Shown in pieces: positions 1 through 8,421 of a stretch of DNA of 64,000 bases. The stretch is from Amorphoplanes digitatis (GTDB lineage: Bacteria > Actinomycetota > Actinomycetes > Mycobacteriales > Micromonosporaceae): positions 4,024,501 to 4,088,500 of the forward strand of contig NZ_JACHNH010000001.1 of assembly GCF_014205335.1 (NCBI RefSeq). The letters run 5' to 3'. The notes under the pieces are model-generated. The model saw nothing but the letters and a program-made list of their open reading frames with translations, made no database searches and was not told the origin of the DNA. Position 1 is the first letter of the stretch; every line of letters begins with the position of its first letter. Made by a program: the position numbers and the translations under genes.

Positions 1-1
1 C

Positions 2-1006
2 ACCGCCGCCGACGCGGCCCGGGCCCGGCGCTTCGGTGCCACCGGAGTCGGCCTGTGCCGCACCGAGCACATGTTCCTCGGCGAGCGCCGCGTGCTGATC
101 GAGCGGCTGATCCTCGGCGACCAGGACGCACTTAGCGACCTGCTGCCGTTGCAGCGCGCCGACTTCGAGCGGCTGTTCGCCGCGATGGACGGCCTGCCGG
201 TGACGGTGCGGCTGATCGACCCGCCGCTGCACGAGTTCCTTCCGCCGCTGGAGGAGCTGACCGCCCGGGTCGCCCGCGCCGAGGCGCTCGGCGAGGACCC
301 GGGCCACGAGGGAACGCTGCTGACCGCGGTGCGCCGGATGCACGAGCAGAACCCGATGCTGGGCCTGCGCGGCGTACGCCTCGGGCTTGTGATCCCCGGC
401 CTGTTCGCCATGCAGGTCCGGGCCATCGCGCAGGCCGCGGCCGCCCGGGTCGCCGCAGGCGGCGACCCGCGCCCGGAGATCATGGTCCCGCTGGTCGGCG
501 CGGTCCAGGAGCTCGATACGGTACGGACGGAAGCCGAGTCCGTGCTGGCCGGCGTCGCCGGGGCGCCCCCGATCCGGATCGGCACGATGATCGAGGTGCC
601 CAGGGCCGCGCTCACCGCCGGGCAGATCGCCGGGTCGGCCGAGTTCTTCTCCTTCGGCACCAACGACCTGACCCAGATGACCTGGGGCTTCTCCCGCGAC
701 GACGTGGAGGGCGCGTTCTTCGGCCGCTACCTGAGCCTCGGCATCTTCGCGGCGTCTCCGTTCGAAACCATCGACATCGACGGGGTCGGCGAACTGGTCC
801 GCATCGCCGTCGAACGCGGCCGCGCCACCCGCCCGAACCTGACCGTCGGCGTCTGCGGCGAACACGGCGGCGACCCCGCCTCGGTGCGGTTCTTCCACAC
901 CGCCGGCCTGGACTACGTGTCCTGCTCGCCGTTCCGCGTCCCGATCGCCCGCCTCGAAGCCGGCCGCGCCTCCGTCGCGGGCACCGCCGCCTCGGACAGC
1001 CGATAG
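2..1006 (+). CDS. ppdK: pyruvate, phosphate dikinase, C-terminal part (5' truncated by window)
   Basis: The reading frame is open from base 2, so the gene begins upstream; about 334 residues are visible. The frame opens with the GATGVGLCRTEHMF signature of the PEP/pyruvate-binding TIM barrel. It ends with VGVCGEHGGDP, which holds the catalytic Cys (visible residue 285), and the family tail GLDYVSCSPFRVPIARL. PPDK interconverts pyruvate + ATP + Pi and PEP + AMP + PPi in the cytosol. Next to pyruvate formate-lyase it probably tunes the PEP/pyruvate node when oxygen is low. The PPDK homologue of the Streptomyces coelicolor dormancy cluster has similar company (established knowledge). The phosphohistidine and ATP-grasp domains are outside the window. 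Confidence 0.95.
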   Translation, partial: TAADAARARRFGATGVGLCRTEHMFLGERRVLIERLILGDQDALSDLLPLQRADFERLFAAMDGLPVTVRLIDPPLHEFLPPLEELTARVARAEALGEDPGHEGTLLTAVRRMHEQNPMLGLRGVRLGLVIPGLFAMQVRAIAQAAAARVAAGGDPRPEIMVPLVGAVQELDTVRTEAESVLAGVAGAPPIRIGTMIEVPRAALTAGQIAGSAEFFSFGTNDLTQMTWGFSRDDVEGAFFGRYLSLGIFAASPFETIDIDGVGELVRIAVERGRATRPNLTVGVCGEHGGDPASVRFFHTAGLDYVSCSPFRVPIARLEAGRASVAGTAASDSR

Positions 1007-1016
1007 GAGCAAGACC

Positions 1017-1358
1017 ATGACCACCGCCCTCGACCACCGGCCCGATCTGATTTCGGTACGCCGCGGCGAGCGTGAGATCGGCGTGTTCGCCGTAGGTTCG
1101 GACCGGACCACCTTCGTCCCCGCGGTAGACGTGACCGCCCTCGCGCTCGGCTCGATGGCCGTCGCGGCGGTGACCGCCGTGACGCTCGCGATCGGCATCG
1201 CCCGACGTAGGCCACCTGCCATCGGCACCGTGACGATGGGCCCCGGAGGCTGGCTCAGCCTCAAACGGGCAGCCGTCCCACCGCTGCGTCCCACCGCCGA
1301 GCCGCGGCCCTGGTGGGCACGCGTAATACACGCCCACCGGCTGGTCGTGCGGCGCTGA
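1017..1358 (+). CDS. small single-pass membrane protein, unknown function
   Basis: This 113-aa protein follows the dikinase by 10 bases, with an AGGAG ribosome site before the ATG, so it probably shares the transcript. The first ~38 residues are polar. One hydrophobic helix (about 39-63, rich in Ala/Val) is followed by an Arg-rich stretch, which suggests the C-terminus stays in the cytoplasm. The tail is rich in Trp, Pro and Arg. I do not recognise a family. Its place between two central-carbon enzymes is the only functional clue. Confidence 0.65.
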   Translation: MTTALDHRPDLISVRRGEREIGVFAVGSDRTTFVPAVDVTALALGSMAVAAVTAVTLAIGIARRRPPAIGTVTMGPGGWLSLKRAAVPPLRPTAEPRPWWARVIHAHRLVVRR

Positions 1359-1454
1359 CTTTCCTGCGGGGACACGATGTCGCCGCCGGTCTTCCGGACC
1401 GTGCTCGAGGGCATCCGGGTGATCGGTTCGATCGTCGGCACCCGCGCTGCTGCC

Positions 1455-1490
1455 CTGACCCTCGGCCCGGGCGGGCGTGACCTTCGGCCC
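1455..1490. promoter_or_regulatory. two tandem DosR-like half-matching boxes upstream of pflB
   Basis: CTGACCCTCGGCCC (1455-1468) and GTGACCTTCGGCCC (1477-1490) are spaced 22 bp start to start, two helical turns apart. Both approximate GGGNC-N4-GNCCC with mismatches in the left arm. They lie 53-88 bp before the pflB ATG, a usual activator position. Related perfect boxes occur elsewhere in this window. Confidence 0.5.
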
Positions 1491-1542
1491 TGACCGCCCG
1501 GGCTGTCCTTCGCCAGGCTGAGAGTGAACCCGAGGAGATTTC

Positions 1543-3777
1543 ATGGAACACAGGACGGCGTGGCGCGGATTCACCGGCAGCGGGTGGCGCGAGACGATCG
1601 ACGTCGGCGCGTTCATCCACGACAACATCGAGCCGTACACCGGCGGGCAGGAGTTCCTGACCGGGCCGACTCCGCGCACCGAGCGAATCTGGCAGCAACT
1701 GACCCGGATGTTCCCCGAGGAGCGGCGGCGCGGGATCTACGACGTCGACACGCACACCCCGTCGACCATCACCTCGCACGCGCCCGGCTACATCGACCGC
1801 GACCACGAGCTGATCGTCGGGCTGCAGACAAGCGCGCCGCTGCGCCGCGCCATCATGCCCGCCGGCGGCCTGCGGATGGTCGAGGCGGGGCTCAAGGCCT
1901 ACGGGTACGCGCTGGACCCGGCGGTGCGCGCCATCTTCTCCCGGTACCGCAAGACGCACAACGACGGCGTGTTCGACGCGTACCCCGCGGACGTGAAGGC
2001 GGCACGGCGCTCGCACATCATCACCGGGTTGCCCGACGCGTACGGCCGCGGCCGGATCATCGGCGACTACCGGCGGGTCGCGCTCTACGGGGTGGACCGG
2101 CTGATCGAGGAGCGACGAGAGTGCAAGTCCGCGCTCGACGCCCGGCTCTCCGCCGAGGACGTCATCCGCGACCGCGAGGAACTGGCCGAGCAGATCCGTG
2201 CGCTGGAGGACCTGCGCCGCATGGCGGAGCGGTACGGCTACGACATCTCCGGCCCGGCGACCACCGGTCGCGAGGCGATCCAGTGGCTGTACTTCGCCTA
2301 CCTGGCCGCGACCAAGGAGCAGAACGGTGCCGCCATGTCGCTCGGCCGCACGTCATCCTTTGTGGACATCTATCTGCGGCGGGACATGGCCGAGGGCACG
2401 CTGACCGAGCAGGGCGCCCAGGAGCTGATCGACGACTTCGTGATCAAGCTGCGGATCATCCGGTTCCTGCGCACCCCGGACTACGACCAACTGTTCTCCG
2501 GCGACCCGACCTGGGTGACCGAGGCGATCGGCGGGATCGCCACGGACGGGCGCCCGCTGGTCACCCGCAGCAGCTTCCGCTACCTGCAGACCCTGTACAA
2601 CCTCGGACCCGCGCCCGAGCCCAACCTGACGGTGCTGTGGTCGCCGCGGCTGCCCGAGGGCTTCAAACGGTTCTGCGCCCAGGTGTCGCTCGACACCAGC
2701 GCGATCCAGTACGAGAACGACGACCTGATCCGCTCGGCCTACAGCGACGACACCGCCATCGCCTGCTGCGTCTCGGCCATGCGCGTCGGCAAGGACATGC
2801 AGTTCTTCGGCGCCCGCGCCAACCTGGCCAAGGCCCTGCTGTACGCGATCAACGGCGGCCGTGACGAGCTGACCGGCGAGCAGATGGCGCCCGCCTGCGC
2901 GCCGCTCGCCGAGGACGTGCTCGACTACGACGAGGTCCTCGCCGCCTTCGACCGCACCCTGGACTGGCTCGCCGAGACGTATGTGGACGCGCTGAACGTC
3001 ATCCACTACATGCACGACAAGTACGCCTACGAACGCCTGGAGATGGCCCTGCACGACTATCCCGTGCACCGCTTCCTCGCTACCGGCATCGCCGGTCTCT
3101 CGGTCGCCGCCGACAGCCTCAGCGCGATCCGGTACGCCCAGGTGAAGGCGCTGCGCGACGAGACCGGGCTGGTCGTCGACTACGCGGTCGACGGGGACTT
3201 TCCCGCATACGGCAACAATGACGACCGGGCGGACGCGATCGCGGTCGACCTGGTCGAGCGGTTCATTGACAAGATCCGGCGGCAGCCCGCGTACCGCGGC
3301 GCCGAGCCGAGCCTGTCGGTGCTGACGATCACCTCGAACGTGGTCTACGGCAAGAACACCGGCAACACCCCCGATGGCCGGCGCTCGGGCGAGCCGTTCG
3401 CGCCCGGCGCCAACCCGATGAACGGCCGGGACCGGCACGGGCTGGTCGCGGCGGCGCTGTCGGTGGCGAAGTTGCCGTACCGGTGCGCCCGCGACGGGAT
3501 CTCGCTGACCGCCACGGTCACCCCGGACGGCCTGGGCCACACCCGCGAAGAACGGATCGGCAACCTGGCCGGCGTGCTCGACGGCTACACCGACGCGGGC
3601 GGCTTCCACCTCAACGTCAACGTGCTGGACCGCGCGACGCTCGAGGACGCGATGGCCCACCCGGAGAACTACCCGCAGCTCACCATCCGGGTCTCCGGAT
3701 ACGCGGTGAACTTCGTCAAGCTCACCACCGAACAGCAGCGCGACGTCATCTCCCGCACCTTCCACGGCTCGCTATGA
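1543..3777 (+). CDS. pflB: pyruvate formate-lyase (glycyl radical enzyme)
   Basis: The 744-aa product converts pyruvate + CoA to acetyl-CoA + formate without oxygen; E. coli PflB is about 760 aa. The paired active-site cysteines lie in IACCVSAM (C408, C409). The glycyl-radical loop is RVSGYAVNF, with the radical Gly at 719. The N-terminal PFL domain and C-terminal Gly-radical domain are both complete. The start is the ATG after a GAGGAG ribosome site. It overlaps its activase by ATGA, so the two are probably translated together. The radical is destroyed by O2, so expression is expected only under hypoxia, which fits the DosR-like boxes just upstream. PFL is unusual in a mostly aerobic actinomycete. 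Confidence 0.96.
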   Translation: MEHRTAWRGFTGSGWRETIDVGAFIHDNIEPYTGGQEFLTGPTPRTERIWQQLTRMFPEERRRGIYDVDTHTPSTITSHAPGYIDRDHELIVGLQTSAPLRRAIMPAGGLRMVEAGLKAYGYALDPAVRAIFSRYRKTHNDGVFDAYPADVKAARRSHIITGLPDAYGRGRIIGDYRRVALYGVDRLIEERRECKSALDARLSAEDVIRDREELAEQIRALEDLRRMAERYGYDISGPATTGREAIQWLYFAYLAATKEQNGAAMSLGRTSSFVDIYLRRDMAEGTLTEQGAQELIDDFVIKLRIIRFLRTPDYDQLFSGDPTWVTEAIGGIATDGRPLVTRSSFRYLQTLYNLGPAPEPNLTVLWSPRLPEGFKRFCAQVSLDTSAIQYENDDLIRSAYSDDTAIACCVSAMRVGKDMQFFGARANLAKALLYAINGGRDELTGEQMAPACAPLAEDVLDYDEVLAAFDRTLDWLAETYVDALNVIHYMHDKYAYERLEMALHDYPVHRFLATGIAGLSVAADSLSAIRYAQVKALRDETGLVVDYAVDGDFPAYGNNDDRADAIAVDLVERFIDKIRRQPAYRGAEPSLSVLTITSNVVYGKNTGNTPDGRRSGEPFAPGANPMNGRDRHGLVAAALSVAKLPYRCARDGISLTATVTPDGLGHTREERIGNLAGVLDGYTDAGGFHLNVNVLDRATLEDAMAHPENYPQLTIRVSGYAVNFVKLTTEQQRDVISRTFHGSL

Positions 3778-4529
3778 CCGCTCCGACCGCGACCCGGGCG
3801 CTGACCGGCTCCGTACACTCCTTCGACATCTCGACAGGGGTGGACGGGCCCGGCACCAGGTTCGTCGCCTTCCTGGCCGGCTGCCCGCTGCGCTGCCAGT
3901 ATTGCCACAGCCCCGACACCTGGTACCGGCGCAGCGGAATGCCGACGACCGTCGACGAGCTGGTCACCGAGATCCGCCGCTACGAACGCTTCCTGAAGGT
4001 CGCCGGCGGCGGCGTCACGATCAGCGGCGGAGAGCCCCTGCAACAGCCTGCCTTCACCCGCGAGGTGCTGCGCCGCTGCCAGGAGATGCGGCTGCACACC
4101 GCCCTGGACACCAGCGGCTACCTCGGCGACCGCGCCGACGACGCCCTGCTCGACGCCGTCGACCTGGCGCTGCTCGACATCAAGTCCGGCGACCCCGGCA
4201 CGTACCGGAAGGTGACCCGGACCGGGCGCCTGGCACCCACCGTGAGATTCGCGCACCGCCTGGGCGACCGCGGCATACCGATCTGGGTCCGCTTCGTGCT
4301 GGTGCCCGGCCTCACCGACGACCCCACCAACGTCGAGGAGGTCGCCGCGATCGCCGCCGCGGTGCCGACCGTCGAGCGCGTCGAGGTCCTGCCGTTCCAC
4401 CGGCTCGGCGCCGCCAAGTACGCCGCGCTCGGCCTGCCCTTCCCGCTGGCCGGCACCGCGCCGCCCGGGGAACTCCTGCTCGATCGCGTGCGAGGCCAAT
4501 TCCGCGAGCACGGCCTCACCGTGTGCTGA
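3774..4529 (+). CDS. pflA: pyruvate formate-lyase activating enzyme (radical SAM)
   Basis: The 251-aa radical-SAM protein installs the glycyl radical on PflB using S-adenosylmethionine and a 4Fe-4S cluster. The cluster motif CPLRCQYC gives C37, C41 and C44 (CxxxCxxC). The SAM-binding GGE motif appears in TISGGEPL. The length matches E. coli PflA (246 aa). The start ATG overlaps the pflB stop (ATGA), which fixes both the start and the operon. No extra ferredoxin domain is present, so this is the classical activase type. Confidence 0.95.
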   Translation: MTAPTATRALTGSVHSFDISTGVDGPGTRFVAFLAGCPLRCQYCHSPDTWYRRSGMPTTVDELVTEIRRYERFLKVAGGGVTISGGEPLQQPAFTREVLRRCQEMRLHTALDTSGYLGDRADDALLDAVDLALLDIKSGDPGTYRKVTRTGRLAPTVRFAHRLGDRGIPIWVRFVLVPGLTDDPTNVEEVAAIAAAVPTVERVEVLPFHRLGAAKYAALGLPFPLAGTAPPGELLLDRVRGQFREHGLTVC

Positions 4530-4572
4530 CCCGGCAGGCCGGGTCGGTGGGGTGTCCGGGTCCCGGCATGAC

Positions 4573-4586
4573 GGGTCGTTTGACCC
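4573..4586. promoter_or_regulatory. DosR-like palindrome GGGTCGTTTGACCC
   Basis: A 14-bp inverted repeat (GGGTC-GTTT-GACCC) lies within a longer dyad running from 4571 to 4588. It matches the GGGNC-N4-GNCCC pattern exactly. It is about 60 bp upstream of the SHOCT peptide gene and 375 bp upstream of the P-type ATPase start. Confidence 0.6.
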
Positions 4587-4644
4587 GTGTCTGAGCGCAC
4601 GGAAGGCCGGACGATGGAGGTGTCACCCGGAAGGGAGCTCGATC

Positions 4645-4890
4645 ATGATGTACCACGGATACGGCATGGGAATGGGCTGGGCTCTGATCGTCTTCGCCGT
4701 CGTCGTACCGACCCTACTGGCCGCTCTGTGGCTGTTCATCACGCAGCTCCAGCGCAGTCCCGATGTGCCCGCCGCGTCCGATCCGCTGCCGGGCGCGGAG
4801 CGGATCCTGGCGGACCGCCTTGCGCACGGTGAGATCGACGCCGACGAGTACGCCCAGCGTCTACGAGCACTGCGCGCGGAACGCCGCTGA
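4645..4890 (+). CDS. short membrane protein with SHOCT domain
   Basis: This 81-aa protein has a His/Gly/Met-rich N-terminus (MMYHGYGMGMGW), one membrane helix (about 11-33) and a C-terminal SHOCT-type helix pair ending ILADRLAHGEIDADEYAQRL. SHOCT modules are short C-terminal oligomerisation segments. The ATG follows a GGGAG ribosome site. A DosR-like box sits 59 bp upstream. It probably leads the P-type ATPase gene 70 bp downstream, and similar small proteins accompany metal-ion ATPases. Binding of a metal by the His/Met-rich start is inference. Confidence 0.8.
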   Translation: MMYHGYGMGMGWALIVFAVVVPTLLAALWLFITQLQRSPDVPAASDPLPGAERILADRLAHGEIDADEYAQRLRALRAERR

Positions 4891-4960
4891 TCGCATTCAT
4901 CGGCCCTGCCCGGAGGACCCGGCGGCGGAATCTGAGGGCAGAACCGACGAGAGGACGCCC

Positions 4961-7495
4961 GTGCACACCACCGCTCCCGCCCCGGCGCGCGGTCTCACCA
5001 CCGTGGAGGCTGGTGCTCGGCTCACCGCGGACGGCCCGAACCTCGTAGCCGCACCGGCGCCTCGACACCTCCTCGGCCGGATCGGCCGGCAACTGGCGGA
5101 CCCGCTCGTCGCCCTCCTGATCGCCGCCGCCGTGGTGACCACCCTCCTCGGTGATCTGCCGGACACGGCGGTCATCGTCCTGGTGGTCACCATCAACACG
5201 CTCATCGGCGTCGTGCAGGAGACCCGCGCCGACGCGGCCATCGCCGCCCTCGACCAGCTCGCCGCACCCACCGCGCGCGTCGTCCGCGACGGCCACGACC
5301 AGATCCTGGCGGCCGCCGACCTGGTCCGCGGCGATCTGGTTCGCCTCGAGGCCGGCGACATCGTCCCGGCCGACCTGCGGCTCGCCGAGGCGATGCGCGC
5401 GACCTTCGACGAGTCGTCGCTGACCGGAGAATCGGTGCCGGTCCACCACGACCCCGGCGCCGAGGCGGCCGCCGGTACCGTCCTGACCACCGGGCGCGCG
5501 GCGGGAGTCGTCGTGCGCACCGGCGCGGCCAGCTCGCTCGGAGCGATCACCGAGCTTGTCGCGCACACCAAGCCGGGACCGACACCGTTGCAGCGCCGCA
5601 TCTCCGGCCTCGGCCGGGCGCTCGGCGTCACCGCCGTCGCCGTCTCCGGAGTCGTCTTCGCGCTCGGCGTGCTCGCCGGCCAGCCGATCGCGCGGATGGC
5701 CGTCGCGGCGGTCAGCCTCGTCGTCGCCGCCGTCCCGGAGAGCCTGCCGGCCGTCGTCACGCTCACCCTCGCCCTCGGGGCACGCCGGATGGCACAGACC
5801 CAGGCCATCCCACGCAGGCTGCACGCCGTCGAGACACTCGGCTCGGTCACCGTCATCGCCTCGGACAAGACCGGCACACTCACCGAGAACCGGATGAGCG
5901 TGCAGCAGGCCGTCACCGCCGACGGCCTCGACTACACCGTCACCGGCACCGGATACCGCCCGGCCGGTGAGATCCGGCAGCACGGCCAGATCACGCCGAT
6001 ACCCGGCGAGCTACGCAGTCTCGCCCGGGCCGGCCTGTTGTGCAACGACGCCGAGCTGATGGCGCCGGAACCCGGCCGAACCGAGTGGGCGGCAGCGGGT
6101 GATCCCATGGAAGCCGCGCTGGTGGCCTTCGCCGCGCGCTGCGGTCTGGACACCGCCGCCGAACGAGCCGCCGCGCCGCGCGTCGGCGAGCAACCCTTCG
6201 ACCAGGCCACGCGGTCCATGACGACGGTGCACCGCCAGGAGACCGGCGGCTATCTGGTGGTGCGCAAGGGCGCTCCGGAGTCGCTGCTTGCCCCCCGAGC
6301 CGACGCCGCACTTCTCGACGCGGCGGCCGAACTCGCCACCGGCGGGTTGCGGGTGCTGGCCGTGGCGACCGCGGTCACCACCGCCAGGCCGGATCCGGCC
6401 GATCCGCCGCCGTTGCGCACCGCAGGGCTGCTGGGCATCGGCGACCCGCTGCGGGCCACAGCCCGGGACACCGCCGCGGCGTTCGCGCGCTCCGGCGTAC
6501 GCCTGGTGCTGATCACCGGCGACCACCCCGCGACCGCCGCGGCGATCGGCACCGACCTCGGCCTGATGGGGCCGGACGACACCGTCGTCCGCGGCGACGA
6601 GGGCTCGCTCGGCGCCGACGACCTCGATCACGCCAGGGTCTACGCCCGCACCCAGCCCGAGCAGAAGCTGGACATCATCGCGGGGCTGCGGCAGCGCGGC
6701 GAGGTGGTGGCGATGACCGGCGACGGGGTGAACGACGCGCCCGCGCTGCGCCGCGCCGACATCGGCGTGGCCATGGGCGGCGGCACCGAGGTCGCCCGGC
6801 AGGCCGCCGAACTGGTCCTGGTCGACGACAACCTGGCGACCGTGGCCGACGCCATCGGCGAGGGGCGCCGGATCTACGACAACATCCGCCGCTTCCTGCG
6901 CTACGCGCTCTCCGGTGGCATCGCCGAACTGCTCGTCATGCTGGGCGGCCCGCTGCTCGGCATGCCGCTGGCGTTGCTGCCCGGCCAGCTGCTCTGGATC
7001 AACCTGCTCACCCACGGCGTGCCCGGTGTCGCCCTCGGCGCCGAGCCGGCCGAGGCCGACGTGCTGGACCGCCGGCCGCGGTCGCCGCAGGAGTCCGTCC
7101 TCGGCGACGGCCTGCTCCGCAGCGTCCTCGCCGGCGGCCTGTGCCTGGCCACCGTGGTGCTGGCGGCCGGCGTCACCGCACACCGGCTCGACCGGCCGTG
7201 GCAGTCCGTCATGTTCATGGTCCTCGGACTCGCCCAGCTCGGTGTCGCCCTCGCCGTACGGGCCAGGGGCGTGCCCGGCGCCGGACGCAACTGGTCGCTG
7301 CTCGCCGCGGTGGCGATCTCCGCGGTACTACAGGTCGCCGGCGTGCTGCTGGCTCCCTTGCGGGCGCTGCTGGGAACCGAGGCGCTGACCGCCCCGGAGC
7401 TCCTGGCGTGTGCGGTCGTCGCCGTGCTCCCGGGGCTTGCGCTGCGCCTCGTCCACCGGCGTGCACAGCGGGACCTTCGGCCCGTTCGCGGGTGA
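4961..7495 (+). CDS. P-type cation-transporting ATPase, type II (CtpF-like)
   Basis: The 844-aa pump carries an N-terminal cation-ATPase domain, the TGES actuator loop (SLTGESVP), the phosphorylation site SDKTGTLT with Asp302, and the hinge MTGDGVNDAPAL. VPESLPAVVT in M4 is the ion-site motif of type II pumps (PEGLPA in SERCA), so Ca2+-like or monovalent export is more likely than heavy-metal export. No Cys-type metal-binding domain is present. The GTG start follows GAGAGGA. In Mycobacterium tuberculosis the type II pump CtpF belongs to the DosR regulon (established knowledge), which agrees with its neighbours here. The exact ion is not readable from the sequence. Confidence 0.9.
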   Translation: MHTTAPAPARGLTTVEAGARLTADGPNLVAAPAPRHLLGRIGRQLADPLVALLIAAAVVTTLLGDLPDTAVIVLVVTINTLIGVVQETRADAAIAALDQLAAPTARVVRDGHDQILAAADLVRGDLVRLEAGDIVPADLRLAEAMRATFDESSLTGESVPVHHDPGAEAAAGTVLTTGRAAGVVVRTGAASSLGAITELVAHTKPGPTPLQRRISGLGRALGVTAVAVSGVVFALGVLAGQPIARMAVAAVSLVVAAVPESLPAVVTLTLALGARRMAQTQAIPRRLHAVETLGSVTVIASDKTGTLTENRMSVQQAVTADGLDYTVTGTGYRPAGEIRQHGQITPIPGELRSLARAGLLCNDAELMAPEPGRTEWAAAGDPMEAALVAFAARCGLDTAAERAAAPRVGEQPFDQATRSMTTVHRQETGGYLVVRKGAPESLLAPRADAALLDAAAELATGGLRVLAVATAVTTARPDPADPPPLRTAGLLGIGDPLRATARDTAAAFARSGVRLVLITGDHPATAAAIGTDLGLMGPDDTVVRGDEGSLGADDLDHARVYARTQPEQKLDIIAGLRQRGEVVAMTGDGVNDAPALRRADIGVAMGGGTEVARQAAELVLVDDNLATVADAIGEGRRIYDNIRRFLRYALSGGIAELLVMLGGPLLGMPLALLPGQLLWINLLTHGVPGVALGAEPAEADVLDRRPRSPQESVLGDGLLRSVLAGGLCLATVVLAAGVTAHRLDRPWQSVMFMVLGLAQLGVALAVRARGVPGAGRNWSLLAAVAISAVLQVAGVLLAPLRALLGTEALTAPELLACAVVAVLPGLALRLVHRRAQRDLRPVRG
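7472..7485. promoter_or_regulatory. DosR-like box GGGACCTTCGGCCC
   Basis: The sequence fits GGGNC-N4-GNCCC exactly and is centred about 82 bp upstream of the universal stress protein ATG. It overlaps the last codons of the preceding ATPase gene, so the stress protein probably has its own promoter there. Confidence 0.65.
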
Positions 7496-7560
7496 CCTGA
7501 CGCACTGCCGCGAAGGGCCGTCCCGGGCTGACGATGGAATCGAGCACTCGAGGGGGAGCC

Positions 7561-8421
7561 ATGAGGACCACCGCCATCGTCGTCGGCACCGACGGCACCG
7601 CGAGCAAGGCGGCCGTGCAGTGGGCGGTGCGTGAGGCACAGCGACGGCATCTGCCCCTGCAGATCGTGCACGCCTATGACTGGATCCGACAGGAATCCCG
7701 CGTCGACATCTGCAGCGAAGACATCGACGTTGCGCGCGAACTCGCTCGAGCGGTCACGTCCGAGGCCCGCGGGCAGGCCCTGGAGACAGCTCCGGACGTC
7801 GACGTCCGGACGGACATCGTCATCGGGCCCGCCACCGAACGGCTGCTGGAGATCGCGGAGCGGGCAGACCTGCTGGTGCTGGGCAGCCGCGGTCGTGGCG
7901 GGCTCGCCGGCCTGCTGCTGGGCTCCGTCAGCCGGCGGGTGGCCACGCACGCCCCGTGCTCCGTGGTTATCGTCCGTGACGGCGACGCCAGGCCCGACGG
8001 CCCGGTGGTTGCCGGCGTGGACGACTCACCGGCCGCCGACGACGTCCTCAAGACGGCCTTCGAGGCGGCGGCCGACCGCGGCGTCGGCCTGATCGTCGTC
8101 CGGTCGCACCTGCCGGTGATCCCGCTCTGGCCGTCCACCATCATGGCGGACGTCGACACCCGCGGCCCGGACGTCGCCGAACAGGCTCGGCTCGACGAAC
8201 GGGTTGAGCCGTGGCGAGTCAAATACCCCGACGTACCGGTCGGGACCGTGCTGACCCGCGACGGCGCCGCCGACGCGCTGGTCGCTGCCTCCCGTACCGC
8301 GCAACTGGTCGTCGTGGGCAGCCGCCGGTGCGGCGTCGTCGCCGGTGCCCTGCGCGGCTCCGTCGGCCTGCACCTGCTGCACCACGCGTCCTGCCCCGTC
8401 TACCTGGCCCGGCAGCCGTGA
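7561..8421 (+). CDS. universal stress protein, two UspA domains
   Basis: The 286-aa protein has two tandem UspA folds. The first ends with the ATP-binding signature GSRGRGGLAGLLLGSVS (G-2x-G-9x-G-S). In the second the loop reads GSRRCGVVAGALRGSVG and may be weaker. Mycobacterial homologues such as Rv2005c and Rv2623 are DosR-induced ATP-binding proteins linked to growth arrest. The ATG at 7561 has a GGGGGA ribosome site; an earlier in-frame ATG lacks one. A perfect DosR-like box lies upstream. The stop overlaps the GTG of the next gene (GTGA), so it is probably co-translated with the acetyl-CoA synthetase fusion. Confidence 0.92.
   Translation: MRTTAIVVGTDGTASKAAVQWAVREAQRRHLPLQIVHAYDWIRQESRVDICSEDIDVARELARAVTSEARGQALETAPDVDVRTDIVIGPATERLLEIAERADLLVLGSRGRGGLAGLLLGSVSRRVATHAPCSVVIVRDGDARPDGPVVAGVDDSPAADDVLKTAFEAAADRGVGLIVVRSHLPVIPLWPSTIMADVDTRGPDVAEQARLDERVEPWRVKYPDVPVGTVLTRDGAADALVAASRTAQLVVVGSRRCGVVAGALRGSVGLHLLHHASCPVYLARQP

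Noticed and set aside
612-1679. Long minus-strand open frame of ~355 codons across the dikinase end and pflB start
   Set aside because: It is Arg/Gly/Pro-rich, has no ribosome site or domain, and is antisense to clearly real genes; such shadows are usual at this GC content.
7511-7524. Possible second DosR-like box (AGGGCCGTCCC)
   Set aside because: Arm spacing is 4 bp too short for the GGGNC-N4-GNCCC form.
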